64,000 nucleotides of DNA from Fremontodendron californicum (Eukaryota; Streptophyta; Magnoliopsida; Malvales; Malvaceae), in NCBI GenBank assembly GCA_030761205.1, contig JAULJL010000024.1, forward strand, positions 15,179,122-15,243,121. Reading direction: 5' to 3'. Each line of letters opens with the position of its first letter. Within the stretch, counting starts at the first letter, position 1. Positions 1 to 11,620 of the stretch are shown here, piece by piece. A program made the translations under genes and the position numbers. The notes under the pieces are model-generated. The model saw only the letters and a list, made by a program, of their open reading frames with translations. It ran no database searches and was not told where the DNA came from.

Positions 1-325
1 TTTTTCATGGCGGCTGGCGGCTAAAAGAAAGCTTTGGGTTTTTTGGAAGGGGCCAACATTAAAAGAAAAAGAGAAAGGAAGGTAAGGATGGTGGGATATT
101 TTTTCAAAGAAGGGTTAGCGGCTAAAGGAAAAAGGGGAGAAGCCATGAGGAGCATTTTCAAAAGCTAGCAAGCTACAGAGGAGGGGTTTTGAAAAAAATA
201 ATAAAAAGAGAAAGGGGGAAACTAGAAAACACCATAACAAGTTGCAATTAAGTCTTGTTTAGGTGCCGAGTCATATCTCGGTCGACTCAACTCGACTCAG
301 CTCAGTTCCTCCTAGAATCTCACCC

Positions 326-1100
326 ATGGCATATCTTCACACGACGATATCTCCTAAGAGCCTCCTTTTTTTTTATCAAAACCTCGAAACCCATTCCGAG
401 ACAGGTCTCAGTTTCCTCATTAACTAGCTTAAAACTCCCCGAGGCCTTGCTTTCTCGGGAACCAAACAGAAAAAGAACAGCAACAAAAGAGCCAACTCGG
501 TGGTGGTGAACTCTTTAGCTTAGGAGTTTGACGTGATACCAGTACAAAGTGAGGATGTTACTGATGTAAAAAGGAGTTGCTATGAGTCAGGTGGAGAGAG
601 AAGCAAAGGGAGAAGAGTTAGTAAGTCAAGTAGGTGGGTTTAGCAATGAAGGAAGGTTACCTTTTGAAGGATTTTCTTCTTCAGGGTCAGCCTCAGGGAA
701 TGGATTTGAAGATATAGAAGGAAGTCAGGAGGAAATGGAGAGCCTTATAGATAGAACCATTAATGCTACTATAGTTCTTGCTGCTGGTACTTTTGCCCTT
801 ACCAAGTTGATTACCATCGATCAAAATTATTGGCAGGGATGGGCTCTTTATGAGATACTAAGATATGCACCTCAACACAACTGGAGTGCTTATGAGGAAG
901 CTTTGAAGACAAACCCCGTTTTAGCAAAAATGGTTATTAGTGGGGTTGTTTATTGTATAGGAGATTGGATTGCTCAGTGCTTTGAAGGGAAACCTCTATT
1001 TAAGTTTCATCAAACACGAATGTGCAGATCTGGCCTTGTCGGCTTTACTCTACATGGTTCCCTATTTCATTATTATTACCAATTTTGTGAGGTCTTCAAA
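326..1100 (+). pseudogene. Captured fragment of a plastid-type Mpv17/PMP22 family gene, copy 1
   Basis: Mpv17/PMP22 proteins are small four-helix membrane proteins of organelles; plant versions occur in chloroplast, mitochondrion and peroxisome. The fragment starts at an ATG at 326 (MAYLHTTISPKSL), which reads like the start of a transit peptide, and passes through frameshifts. From about 582 the frame is open and shows the family pattern: TIVLAAGTFALTKLITID, then NPVLAKMVISGVVY, GDWIAQCFEGKP and RSGLVGFTLHGSL, ending near QFCEVF. That is roughly the N-terminal half to two thirds of the usual protein; the C-terminal helices are missing. It runs straight into a macro-domain fragment at about 1100. 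No intron-like interruption is evident, which would fit capture through spliced RNA, but I did not compare it with a donor gene. Certain as a family fragment, not functional. Confidence 0.85.
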
Positions 1101-1101
1101 A

Positions 1102-1375
1102 ATGGCATCAGCAACTGGGAGAGAAGATGGTCATTTCAAGTTGTCTGAAACTAGTAAGCTTGTAATCAACGAAGGTGACATTACTCAGTGGTTTGTTGAT
1201 GGCTCCTCCGATGCTATTGTCAATCCTGCAAATCAGAAAATGCTTGGAGATGGTGGCGCAGATGGAGCCATACATAGGGCTGCTGGCCTAGAATTTTGAC
1301 TTGCATGCTATAAGGTCCCAGAAGTTTGACCATGGTCGCACCAATCGTGTGCCATCGGCGTTGAAGTCAACAAGC
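1102..1375 (+). pseudogene. Captured fragment of a macro-domain (ADP-ribose binding) gene, copy 1
   Basis: Macro domains bind or process ADP-ribose derivatives. The fragment starts with what looks like the donor's own ATG at 1102 (MASATGREDGHFKLSE). It continues through the hallmark block DAIVNPANQKMLG and DGAIHRAAG, which contains the nucleotide-binding Asn and the glycine-rich loop of single-domain plant macro proteins. A stop (TGA) follows LEF at about 1297-1299, although a related reading (LACYKVPEV) continues beyond it in the same frame. Only the first third or so of a typical 180-residue domain is present. The Mpv17 reading runs into this segment in another frame, which is why one open frame extends to 1148. 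The family assignment is strong. The fragment lacks the rest of the fold and cannot work as a macro domain. Confidence 0.83.
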
Positions 1376-1439
1376 AGTATGCCTTTTTATAGAAACTCCA
1401 ACTAAATTTGAGTAGCCATGGAAGACCCATCGTCCAAGG

Positions 1440-2240
1440 AAGACAATCCAAGCCCTCTCAAATTCCTCAGAAGCTATAGCATTATACAAGGAAATGATAA
1501 CCAAAGGTATTTATACTGACTCTTATACTATCCTTATGTCCTAAAAGCATGTGCCCAATTCCATGCCCTGGAAGAAGGCCAACAAATCCATGCACATTCC
1601 ATTAAGTTTGGTCTTAATTCCAATGTTTTGCTCTCAGTACTCTGATGCGCCTTTATGCTGTTTGTGGGATTATTCATTATGTAGAAAAAAATGTTCGATG
1701 AAAGTCCTGAAAGAGACTTGGTGTCTTGGACCACCCTTATTCAAGCTTTTGTTAAAATGGGTTTTGTCAAGGAAGCCTTCTGCTTGTCCTAGGCTAGGAG
1801 ACTCGAGTTAGGCACCCAAATTCATGAAAATATATGTGATGTTCATGATACTTATTCGGATGTTTTTGTTGGCAATGTATTGGTTGATATGTATATGAAG
1901 TGTGGCGATATGGACTCAGCTCATCAATTGTTTGATAAAATGTTGTTAAAAATATGGTTTCTTGGAATTCCATGATATCTGATTTAGTTCAACAAGGCCA
2001 ATTTAAGGAAGCATTTTACGTTTTTCATGACATGCAAAGGATATTTCTTAGGCCTGACAATGTTACTGTAGTTTCCGTTTATCATGGGAAATTGGGTTCA
2101 TGCATATATTGATAAAAATCAAATCAAAGCAGAAGAATTTATAGCAAGTGTGCCGATTGAGTCTGATGCAATTGTTTGGGGTACATTGCTAATATTCATG
2201 GAAAAGTTGCTTAGGGAAAGGAGCCAAGGGTAAAGCTATT
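1440..2240 (+). pseudogene. Captured fragment of a PPR-protein gene, copy 1
   Basis: Pentatricopeptide repeat proteins bind organelle RNA. Read across three frames, the segment gives PPR-type helix pairs in order: ALYKEMITKGIYTDSYT, then EEGQQIHAHSIKFGLNSNVL, then MFDESPERDLVSWTTLIQAF, then VFVGNVLVDMYMKCGDMDSA, then FYVFHDMQRI, ending with an E-domain-like stretch (IASVPIESDAIVWGTLL). The HAHSIKFG, DLVSWTTLI and LVDMYMKCG blocks are typical of plant PLS-class proteins. Compared with the copy at 21770-22870, this one lacks about 40 bases near 1774 and has no DNA-transposon insertion. Several frameshifts and stops make it non-coding. The exact limits are approximate because the join to the macro fragment is not recognisable. 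Confidence 0.8.
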
Positions 2241-2529
2241 AGATAAAAGAAATTGGAAATTTTAGCTAAGATTGGTAGGAGCAATTTTGGTAGCCTTGGG
2301 AAACCAAACAAAAAAGAAGAGAATTTTAAGTGGAAAAATAGGAAATGGTTTTTGCGAATGGGACAGGCACAAGGTAATATTCTTTTATTTTATTTTTATA
2401 TTTATTGTGTTTGCTTTGGATATAGTATATTATGGTGTATATTTGGTGCATGATAATTTACTCTTATACGGCTAATGTTGCTTGCCTTGGACATGGTCTA
2501 TTGTGGTGCATGCCTTAATGTCATTTTGC
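2241..2529 (+). other. LTR-own sequence after the captured block (element A, 5' copy)
   Basis: This joins the PPR fragment to the standard LTR body and is repeated at about 22870-23180 in the 3' LTR. It contains two short overlapping open frames in a lysine-rich then AT-rich context; neither resembles a known protein. It probably belongs to the LTR or to untranslated sequence of a captured gene. I see no feature that decides. Confidence 0.4.
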
Positions 2530-2765
2530 ATATTCATAACATTTTAATAAATAAGGCAATATTCCCGGGTTCAATAATTCATAGTTTTCTTTGCTGGGTC
2601 TGCCGGAGAGGTTATCATTAATTACTAACGAAAGACTACTCTTTTCTAAAATAAAATGAGTCAAAAAATTTAGAAATAAATAAAACTTTCTATGTTTTGC
2701 CAGGTCTGTCGGGGAACATGAAAAGATTTTAGTATTAATAAACTCCGAGTCATTCTCAAGAAAAT
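2530..2765 (+). repeat. First copy of an LTR-internal duplicated module (element A 5' LTR)
   Basis: This stretch, with the signature of a TTCCCGGGTTCAATAATTCA start, a GGTCTGCCGGAGAGG centre and a second CCGGGGAACATG-type block, is a diverged copy of the module at about 4600-4840 in the same LTR. The 3' LTR shows the same pair at about 23180-23410 and 25200-25440. The solo LTR (about 11640-11870) shows only the second position clearly. Confidence 0.65.
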
Positions 2766-3060
2766 TCATCTTATGCCATGTCACATGCCATGTCATCTTA
2801 AGCCATTTCACATGCCATGTCATCTTATGTCATCAATATGCCATGTCATCTTGCTTGTCATGTCGATTTCATTCACATGCCATGTCACATGCCATGTGAT
2901 TTTATGTCATCCATATGCCATGTCATCTTGCTTGCCATGTCGATTTCATTCACATGCCATGTAATTTAGGCATTAGGTCATCTTTTATGCCATGCATATT
3001 TTCTATGTCATTTGGGCATTAGGTCATGCATTTCATGCATTTAACTTGCTGTTTGTTCGT
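2766..3060 (+). repeat. CATG-rich simple repeat (ATGCCATGTCATCTT type)
   Basis: Degenerate tandem copies of ATGCCATGTCA-like words, with CATG every few bases. The same tract is at about 23410-23720 in the 3' LTR, and a longer relative lies at 52750-53210 in LTR H. It creates short Cys/His-rich spurious frames on the + strand that are not genes. Confidence 0.8.
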
Positions 3061-4029
3061 GCATTTCATCTCATGCCACTTGATTTTTGACTTAGGCCAA
3101 TCAATGGCTCAAAGTTAAGCTCATAGGAGCATACTTGTGGAAAATTAAGGATTTGTCAAATTGATTATTCTACCTTTGTGATTTTTTTTACATAGCCAAT
3201 TTTTGTCCAAATTTTTAGAAGTTTTAGCTACTGTTTGTAGGTCCTTAAGAGAGTCTCCAATATTTTTACTTTGATTTTTGAATGATTTTATCAAAGGCAA
3301 AAAATGTGTTTTGGCAAAACAGTTTTTTCACCCAGTGTTCTGACTTTCTCGATTTTTCTGGGAAGTTATCCTTACTCAAAAAATTAAGCCAATTTTTTTC
3401 CAAATATTTGTAAATGTTCTGAGTCTCCTATATTTTTTTAATATTTTTTTGACATTTTAAAAATAGTTTAAAAAATCACCTTTTAAAACTGGACATTAGA
3501 GTCAGATTTGAATTGGAGGGAAAATTAATTTTCTGTTTTGTCTAAGGCATTAAGGGAGGGTTGTGTAGGAACCTTAGCTACTATCCTAGAGGGGTTTCTA
3601 GGCATTTTAATCTTTAAAAATAAGTTTATAAAGCTCAAGTCAATGGTGGTCAAGTCCGGGTTTTCAAACTTAGGAAAATAGAGCTATTTTAAAAAGGGAA
3701 TTCGGCTATGGTCTAGTTTTCATCCAAGATTTTCAAAATTGTTTTCAACCAATCACAAAGTATTTTGGATTTTAGAAAATTTAATTTGATGTCTTTTCAT
3801 AAGGTATTCGGTATCTTTTTAGGTATACGGATTTCCTTATTTAAAGGAAAAAAATACACTTTCATGCATTGCATTTTCCATGTTTATAAATACCATATAA
3901 TATGTGATTTTTGCTATGATAATTTCTATGGTATTGTTATTATTTTGATTTATATTTTATGATGTTATATTGTTTGTCATATGGTTTTGAATATTTCATG
4001 TTATCTTATGCTTTTTATTTATTCATTTA
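3061..4029 (+). other. Unique LTR body of element A, AT-rich, no gene
   Basis: This shares long stretches with 10140-11080 of the solo LTR (for example the sequences around AGCATACTTGTGGAAAATTA and AAGGTATTCGG/GATATACGGATTTCC) and with 23721-24640 in the 3' LTR. I see no coding potential or RNA gene. It is LTR sequence of unknown role. Confidence 0.7.
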
Positions 4030-4570
4030 TTTTTGTCACATCATTTAGCATATACTATGTTAACGCATTATTATTTTTATTTTCATGCATATTTCATTAT
4101 AGCATTATTTTATGTTTCATATCATTTCATGTCACTTAGATTATATTCCATGTCATATAGATTATATTATTTAAAATATGCCATGTCATTTAAATTTGCT
4201 ATGTTATTTAAATCATATCATTTCATTAGATTATATCATGTCACTTAGGATATATTATTTCATTTAGAATACTTCATGTTACTTAGGACATATCATTTTA
4301 TTTATAATATATTATGTCAAATAGGTTATTCATTTCATTTAGAATATATTATGTCACATAGGTTATTCATTTCATTTAGAATATATTATGTCACATAGGT
4401 TAATCATTTGATTAGAATATATTATGTCACATAGGTTATTTCATTTCATCTAGAATATGCTATGTCATTTAAATTATATCATATCATTTAGGTTGCATTA
4501 TATTATTTAGACTTTGTTATATCATCTTTACTATGTCATACATATTCATATTCATGTTCATATTTTTTTT
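4030..4570 (+). repeat. AT-rich tandem region in LTR (CATTTAGAATATATTATGTCA type)
   Basis: Irregular tandem repeats of about 30-40 bases built from CATTTCATTTAGAATATATT and TATGTCACATAGGTTA words. Equivalent regions occur in every Tat LTR of the window (11080-11620, 24640-25190, and reversed at 40500-40950, 53900-54330, 63080-63600). Unit number differs between copies, as expected of slippage-prone sequence. Confidence 0.8.
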
Positions 4571-5271
4571 TTTTGAAAATGTTTTGAAAAAGATAATGAT
4601 TTTCAATAAAATAAAGATATTCCCGAGTTCAAATAATTCATGAGTTCTCTACCGGGTTTGCTAGAGAGGACATCATCAATTATTATTAATAAAGGAATAT
4701 ATTTCGTTCAAAAAATGAGAATGATTCGGAAGATTTTCCAAATAAATAAAAATTTCTATATTTTGCCGATTTTGTCGGGGAATATAGAAAAATTTTGAAT
4801 TAGTAAATTCCGGATCATTTTCAATTAAAAATGGAATTATTTTTCTTTAAATTGGGAATTAACTTGAAATACTAAATTAAAAATTGACTTTTTACCGAGA
4901 CTTGAGATAACACATGATTAATAAGGTAACATTTTATACGGGCGTTGTGGGGGTGCTAATCCTTCCTCGCACGTAACCGAGTCCCGAACCCGATTCTTCG
5001 ATTTTCTCTGGTTTATAACGCATACTTGAAATTGGTTTTAAAAATGTTTTAATTAATTTTAAAATGTTTTGCAAAACCGGTTTTAATAGGTGGCCTATCA
5101 CACCTAGCTAAAAAAGATTAGTGGCGACTCAATGTCTTTTTCAAGGTCATTTTCAAAACCTTCATTTTTCAAGAGGAATTAAGTCGACTTTTCCTCGGGT
5201 TTTTTTAGTGTCACTCTTAACGAATATAAAGTCTTGCGATGAGACTTGTTATTTTTTAAGTTGCGACAACT

Positions 5272-5289
5272 TGGCGACTCCACTGGGGA
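5272..5289 (+). promoter_or_regulatory. Primer-binding site of element A (tRNA-Arg type)
   Basis: TGGCGACTCCACTGGGGA begins three bases after the LTR end. It is complementary to the 3' end of plant tRNA-Arg(ACG) (CCA plus the acceptor stem), with two mismatches to the form TGGCGACTCTGCTGGGGA as I recall that tRNA. Tat/Ogre elements are known to use tRNA-Arg. This is where minus-strand DNA synthesis would start. Confidence 0.85.
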
Positions 5290-6359
5290 TATTAGAGAGT
5301 CAGGCCTTGAATTAGTTGTGTGTTATCAAAGTCTCGATTTTGTCGGGTTTAATTGGTATTTAATTTTAATTCTCACATTTTTTTAAATAAGGAGAATTTT
5401 CAAAATAAAAAAATATTTTTAAATATGTCCATATTCATGTGCATGCATATTATTATTGATATTTGGTTATTTTGGTGCATATATTTATTCTTTGCTTAAT
5501 TGATGCTTTACATTGTTTAATCTTGTTGGGGCATTTAGGATAAAGGGTGTAGAATAGGTGGTGAAAGGTTTGTTCTTCCTCCTTACACACCACACATGCA
5601 TTTGCATGTCATGAGCCCTATATCCGGGTTGTCTTTTTAGGTGGGAGAAAAATAACTAAACCTTCATGATTAATAATCCACATGGGCTAGTGAAACACTT
5701 CCGGAGTACTAAATTACCTAAGCCTTCGTGATTAACAATCCGCATGGGCTAGGAAAATAGATTCCAACCTTTGAACCAATTCACCCTCATATAGTGAACC
5801 TAGATGAAGCTCTGCCGAATTTTTGATAGATATACCGGAGTTAGGAACACATGGAGGAATACTTCCAACCTTTTATTACCTATTTTACATCTCAAATAAG
5901 TTTTGTAAACCGGGCAAAGATGTACGTACATCGCCCGTAATAAGTATAATACCCCACCCCGAAGGCATCGTGATGCCTAAATAAGTAGATACTATTAGAG
6001 CAAATGTTCACTAACTTTTTGAAATTGAGAATATAAACATTCTTGTGTGAATAGAGCATGTACATTTATGGTTGTATTGTTGATCTCATTTTTTGCAATA
6101 AACGGATGGTGATAATAATCTTATTTGATGATTTCATAAAACCGGTAGTGTAACATGAACATTTGGATATTGTACCATAGTAGGATCCACTACCCCAAAA
6201 TTCTTTTGAAAATAATATGTTTGGTTTTTCATAGAGAAAACATGTTTCAAAAAATCATAGATTAAATTTGGAGGCAAATCTTGCATAACAAGATTTTTGA
6301 ATAATCAAGATTTAGGTCCTATCAATTTCGTTTAATAATTGGTTAATTTCTTTGTATAT
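5290..6359 (+). other. 5' leader of element A, non-coding
   Basis: This is untranslated sequence between primer site and gag. It opens with TTAGAGAGTCAGGCCTTGAA, which recurs after the second primer site near 62280, so it is conserved in the family. No open frame of note and no recognised signal. The packaging signal would be expected in such a leader, but I cannot point to it. Confidence 0.6.
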
Positions 6360-7130
6360 ACCTTTGTGTTAATTCATTTATTCTTTACATGTATCATTTT
6401 GACATCATGTTACAGTTATAGCATGCATTGTCATTAATTGTAGAATACGTTTATGACATGCATGGTCATTATTTGTATATACCTGTGTATCAATTTATTG
6501 ATTCTTTACATGCATCATGTTGGCATCAGGTTGCATTCATGCATTCATAGTCAGCATGGTTTTTCTGTATATATCCACGCATTAATTTGTTTATTTTTTA
6601 CATGCATCATGTTGGCATCGGGTTGCATTCATGCATTCATAGTCAACATGATTTTTCTGTATATATCCATGCATTAATTTTCTTATTCTTTATATACACC
6701 ATGTCAGCATCAAGTCGCATTCATGACAAACATAGTCAGCATGATTTCTCTGTATATGTTCATGCATTAATTTGATTACTCTTTACATGCATTTATTTGT
6801 TTATATAAATCATGTTGACATCGGGTTGCATTCATGGCATACATAGTCATCATGATATGCTCATGCATTAATCTGTCATATTAACATCAGGATGCATTCA
6901 TGACACACATGGTCGGCATGATTTTCTGTGTATATACTCTATGTCAATCATTCATTGTTTACATGCATCATAATTGACATCGTGTTGCATTCATAGTGTT
7001 TATGATCATTCATTGGAAAATAAATTAAAATATACATGGTCACTTATTCCATATATCCATGCGTTGATTTGTTTATTCTTTGCTTGCATCATGTTGGCAT
7101 CGTGATTGCATTTATTACATACATGGTCAG
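6360..7130 (+). repeat. Tandem repeats of about 110-120 bp in the leader of element A
   Basis: About six diverged copies of a unit that includes TCTTTACATGCATCATGTTG, GGTTGCATTCATG and CAGCATGATTTTTCTGTATA. CATGCA words are frequent. The last unit continues across the solo-LTR insertion at 7136 and resumes at 12298. Short open frames here are by-products of the repeat. Confidence 0.78.
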
Positions 7131-7802
7131 TATGTTGTAGACACCTAATTTTGTCCGGACCACTAAAACAGGTATGTTTTCTTCCTAAATTGATGTTTCA
7201 GAATGTAAAAAGATTTTTTCATCTTGCAGGTGGTACCCCGAGACTTAGTTCAAGAGGCCGAGCATAAAAAGTCAAACTTAAAAAAAGTTAACCCCAAAAA
7301 GTCAACTACTGAAAAAGTTAACCCACTTTCAAAATCAAGATTTGAAGTTCAATTGAAAAATGGGGAAAGAATTTTGATAATCTGAGGTCTACATTGAAAG
7401 ATATGGAGTTCGGAAGTTGGGTTATGGAGATTCAGTAGAAAGAAAACCCAATCCGGGAAATTGAGAGAAAGTGCTTAAACAATCGAATTGGTCGAAATTG
7501 AAGGTTCCAAATGAAAGATAAGCACTGACTGTGGGTAATGGAGAAGCCACTTGAAAGAAAAACTGAAAGAAAAGTCAATCCGGGAGAAAACCGAGAATTA
7601 AGGTTTTTGGTAGATTTCGGTGAAATCGGGAAGAATTACAGAAATGGCCCAACTTGGTAAGAATAAATCCCCCAATGGATGAGGAATGGTTAAAAAGGGA
7701 TAGCCCAAGGCTCAGTTTGAAGAAAATCTGAAAATCGGACTTGTTTTGGGCAAAAAGGGGTTTCAGAGGCAAAAGGGTAAAATTGGAAAAATTGAAAAAA
7801 AT

Positions 7803-8460
7803 AGAAAATGGACTCCGAAAATTCTGAAAATTTGCAAATCTCATTCTTAAATCATTTGGAAGAGATTGGCGAAAGAAAATCTTGATTCGGAGTTCGTTTG
7901 CAAAATGACCAAATCCTAGGTCTCTTATGTAGAAATTGAAGAAGGAAAATCCCGGAAAAATAGCAAATGAACTCCAAATATTTTGAAAATTTGCAAATAT
8001 CATTTTTAAATTATTTGGAAGATATTGGCAAAATAAAATCTTGATTCGGAGTTTGTTTGCAAAATGGCCAAATCCCGGGCCTTCTTATGCAATAATTCAA
8101 GAAGATAAATCCCGGAAAAATAGCAAATGGACTCCAAAAATTTTGAAAATTTGAAAATCTCATTTTAAAATTTTTTGGAAGAGATTGGCTAAATAAAATC
8201 TTGATTCGGAGTTCGTTTGCAAAATGGCCAAATCCCGAGCCCCTATGTAGTAATTCAAGCAGATAAATCCCTAAAAAAATACCAAATGAGTTCCAAAAAT
8301 TATGAAAACTTCCAGATCACACTTTTAAATTATTTGGAAGAGATCGACGAAGAAAAATCTTGATTTGGAGCTCGTTTAAAAAATGATAAAATGTGAGGGC
8401 CTGAAAGGGCATTTTTAGAAAAAAATCTAAATAAATAGCAAATGAACTCGAAAAATTTTG
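7803..8460 (+). repeat. Five-unit tandem repeat of about 159 bp in the solo LTR
   Basis: Each unit starts near AGCAAATGGACTCCAAAAAT and includes TTTGGAAGAGATTGG, TTGATTCGGAGTTCGTTTGC and AAATCCCGG. Unit starts are near 7803, 7962, 8122, 8280 and 8439. The same repeat in reverse orientation is in LTR B (about 43050-43650) and LTR C (about 56900-57640). Confidence 0.85.
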
Positions 8461-9500
8461 AAAACTTTCAGAATTTATTATTTTATTATTTTGAAAGTAT
8501 TAAAAAAACAAAATTTGAATTTGGAGTCCGTTTTCCATTTATTTGCATCCGGGGGGCAAAATGGTCATTTTACCCAAGCAACCGAAAAAGGGTTTCTTTT
8601 GGCCTTTCAAAAAATTAGACTTGGGCTGAAAAAAAGAGTGCTGGCCTGCCAAGGCCCAAAGGAAGGAGGAAGCTTCTGATTTTTCAATCAAAAGGCCAAG
8701 AATTAAGAGTTAGTTAGAGATTTTTTTTGACCAAGCCATTGTAATTAAGCCACATAGGCCAATGCATGAAGAGGGAGAGTGTCAACATTATTCTTGAATA
8801 GCTATAATTATGGACAGCTGATGCACTAATCTAAGGGTGATAATTTCATGATTTTTCACCTTGAATCACTAGCCCTTGGATGAAAATTGGTTGGAATCAA
8901 AATGACAACATCCTAGGAGGAGGGAGGTATGGTTCGGCCAGCACTAAAGGGGAGGGCAGAGAACTCATTTTGACTACTTCATTTTTCAGATTTCTTCTTG
9001 GTTTTGCTTAGTTTTTCTCTCATTGGTTGAAAGCAAAAAGAAAAAGTTTAGAAAAGAAAAAAAAGTTTGAAGAGATAAAGCTTGAAATATAGCTTCTTGA
9101 GGTAGCTTTTAGCACTAACTCTTGCACTTTCTTGATTTTTCATTCTTGTTTTTGCTATTTTAATTATTATTTGGTGAGTTTTCTTTTTAAATAAGTGTTT
9201 TTTTTTTATATTCCTTTTAAGTTCTTTCTTCATCTTTTTCTTAAACAAGTTTTTTTTTTTACATTTTTTTTCTTATTTTCTTACTATGGCCGAATGGCCT
9301 ATATTTTTTAGTGTTGCTGTTTTGTTTGATTTCTCATGTTATTCATGTTATTTTCTTTAGTCTTGATGCTTTAAATATTCTTCTACTATATATACTTGAG
9401 GCTTGTTTTAATTTGATTGCTTGTTTGTTGTCATTTATAAGTTTATTATCATGTTCTTGCATTTTTAATTTTCTGTTTCCATAATGTTTAAATTTGTTGA

Positions 9501-9945
9501 TGTTTTAGTTCAAGTGTATCAAGTGTTTGTGAAAATACCATGCTTGTTGGAGCTTGAAGCCATTCGACTACTCCATGTGTTTTACATTATGTGCATTTTT
9601 GCTATGTTAGTTAATAGGATTGCATTTGCATGACATTTGTTTGAGTATTTAGTTTAAGTATATCAAGTGTTTGTGAAAATGCCATGTTTGTTGGAGCTTG
9701 AGGCTATTCGGCTACTCCATGTGTTTTACATTGTATGTGCATTCTTGCTATGTTAGTTAATAGGTTTGCATTTGCATGACATTTGTTTGAGTATTTAGTT
9801 TAAGTATACCAAGTGTTTGTGAAAATGCCATGCTTGTTGGAGCTTGAGGCCATTCGGCTACTCCATGTGTTTTACATTGTATGTGCATTTTGGCTATGTT
9901 AGTTGATAGGTTTGCATTTTCATGACATTTGGTTGAGTTTTTGGT
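9501..9945 (+). repeat. Three-unit tandem repeat of about 148 bp in the solo LTR
   Basis: Units start near 9501, 9650 and 9798 and include AAGTGTTTGTGAAAATGCCA, TTGGAGCTTGAGGCCATTCG and GCATTTGCATGACATTTG. LTR C has the same triplet reversed at about 55500-55920. LTR B appears to have only one unit, which helps explain why it is shorter. Confidence 0.82.
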
Positions 9946-11079
9946 TTAAGCATGCCTTGTGTTTGTGTTATTGCCATGCATGTTTTAGTTATTATGTTTG
10001 GTTTATTTTGCCATGCATGTCCATGCATTTTAGACTTAGGTTGCATTAAATGACATGCAAGTTCATTTAGGTCTAGGTCACTATATTGATGCCATGCATT
10101 TTTTCATGACATTTAGGTTTAAACTCATGCACTTCATGCATCATATTTGCTGTATTTTTTCATGCATTTCATGTTCATGCCACTTGACTAATGACTTAGG
10201 CCAATTAATGTTCAAAGTCATGCTCTCTTGAGCATACTTGTGGAAAATTAAAGAGTTGTCAAATTGATTATTCTACCTTCGTGATTTTTTTTTTTTACTT
10301 AGCCAATTTTTATCTAACTTTTAAAAAGTCCTAGCTACTGTTTTTGAGTCATTTTGTGAGTCTTAAATATTTTTACTTTGATTTTTAAATGATTTTATCA
10401 AAGGCAAAAATGTGTTTTGGCAAAACAGTTTTTTTTCACCCAGTACTCGTAACTTCCCGATTTTTCTGGGCATTCATATTTAATCAGAAAATTAAGCTGA
10501 TTTTTTCCTATGTAGTTTTACATGTCTTGAGTCTCCAATATTGTTTTTATATTTTTTTGAATTTTTAAAAATGGGGTAAAAAATCGTGGCTTAAAACTGG
10601 ACAGTGGAGTCAGAATTGAATTTAAATAAAAATAATTTTTTTTTGTTTTGGTTAAGTTACCTAGAGGGAGCTGATTAGGAAGTTTAGCTACTGACTTAGG
10701 GTAGTTTCTAAGCCTTTTTAAACTCTAAAAATGATTTTTTAAGTCTCGGGTTAAGGGTGGTCAAGTCCGGGATTTTAAACTTAGGAAATTAGAGCCATTT
10801 AAAAAAGGTTTAGCCCAGTTTTTATTTTTAATCTAAGCTTTTCAAAATTGTTTTCAAACAATCACAAAGTATTTTGGTTTTAGAATATTTAATTTGACAT
10901 ATTTTCCTAAGGTAGCTGGATATCTTTTTAGATATACGGATTTCCTCAATTAAAGGAAAAAATACATTTTCATGCATTGCATTTTCTATATTCATGCATT
11001 TTATATAATATGTGATTTTTGCTATGATAATTTCTATGATGTTGTTATGATTTTGAGTTATGTTATATTGTTTATTATA

Positions 11080-11620
11080 TGATTTGGAATATTTCATGAT
11101 ATCTTATGTTTTTTATTTAGTTATTTTTGTCATATTATTTAGCATATACTATGTTCATGCATTATTATTTTCATTCTTATTTTCATGCATATTATATGAT
11201 AGCATTATTTTATATTTTATGTCATTTAAATTATATGCATGTCATTCATATTTGCCATGTCATTTAAATTATTTCATCTCATATAGAATATATTATGTTA
11301 CCTAGGTCATTTCATGTAGAATATATTATGTTACCTTGGTCATTTCATTTAGGATATATATTATGTTATTTAGGATATTTTATTTCATTTAGAATATATC
11401 ATATGACTTAGGATATTGCATCTCATATAGAATGTATTATGTTACCTAGGTCATTTCATTTCATTTAGAATATGTCATATAACTTAGGATATTTCATTTC
11501 ATTTATAATATGCTAAGACATTTAAATCATATCATATCATTTAGGGTGCATTATATTATTTAGGTTTTGCTATGTCATTTTATTTATGTCATGCATATAC
11601 ATATTCATATCTTTTAAAAT
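11080..11620 (+). repeat. AT-rich tandem region in the solo LTR
   Basis: Same word family as 4030-4570 (CATTTAGAATATATTATGTTA with ACCTAGGTCATTTCAT), here with TTACCTAGG in place of TCACATAGG in most units, which distinguishes the solo/B/C-type LTRs from those of element A. Confidence 0.78.

Larger units (their letters stand above)
1..5268 (+). repeat. Element A 5' LTR (start lies outside the window), carrying captured host gene fragments
   Basis: This is the downstream part of a roughly 6-kb LTR. Base 1 aligns with about base 20336 of the 3' copy, so roughly the first 520 bases lie outside the window. It ends in TTGCGACA at 5268 and is followed three bases later by a primer-binding site, which makes it a 5' LTR. 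Order of parts: purine-rich start, Mpv17-like, macro-domain and PPR fragments (about 326-2240), a first LTR module (about 2530-2765), a CATG-rich tract, unique AT-rich sequence, an AT-rich tandem region, a second copy of the module (about 4600-4840) and the conserved LTR tail. The part after about 2250 is shared with the solo LTR at 7136-12292; the part before it is not. Long LTRs are typical of the Ogre branch of Tat elements. Confidence 0.88.

Noticed and set aside
582..1148. Intact Mpv17 gene
   Set aside because: The frame lacks the C-terminal helices, the transit peptide part is out of frame and it runs into a macro-domain fragment in another frame.
7575..8003. Minus-strand 142-codon gene
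   Set aside because: It lies within the 159-bp tandem repeats of the solo LTR; similar frames recur in other LTR copies only because of the repeats.
9386..9395. TATA box of the LTR promoter
   Set aside because: A TATATATAC exists, but AT-rich sequence makes such words common and no start site can be read from sequence alone.
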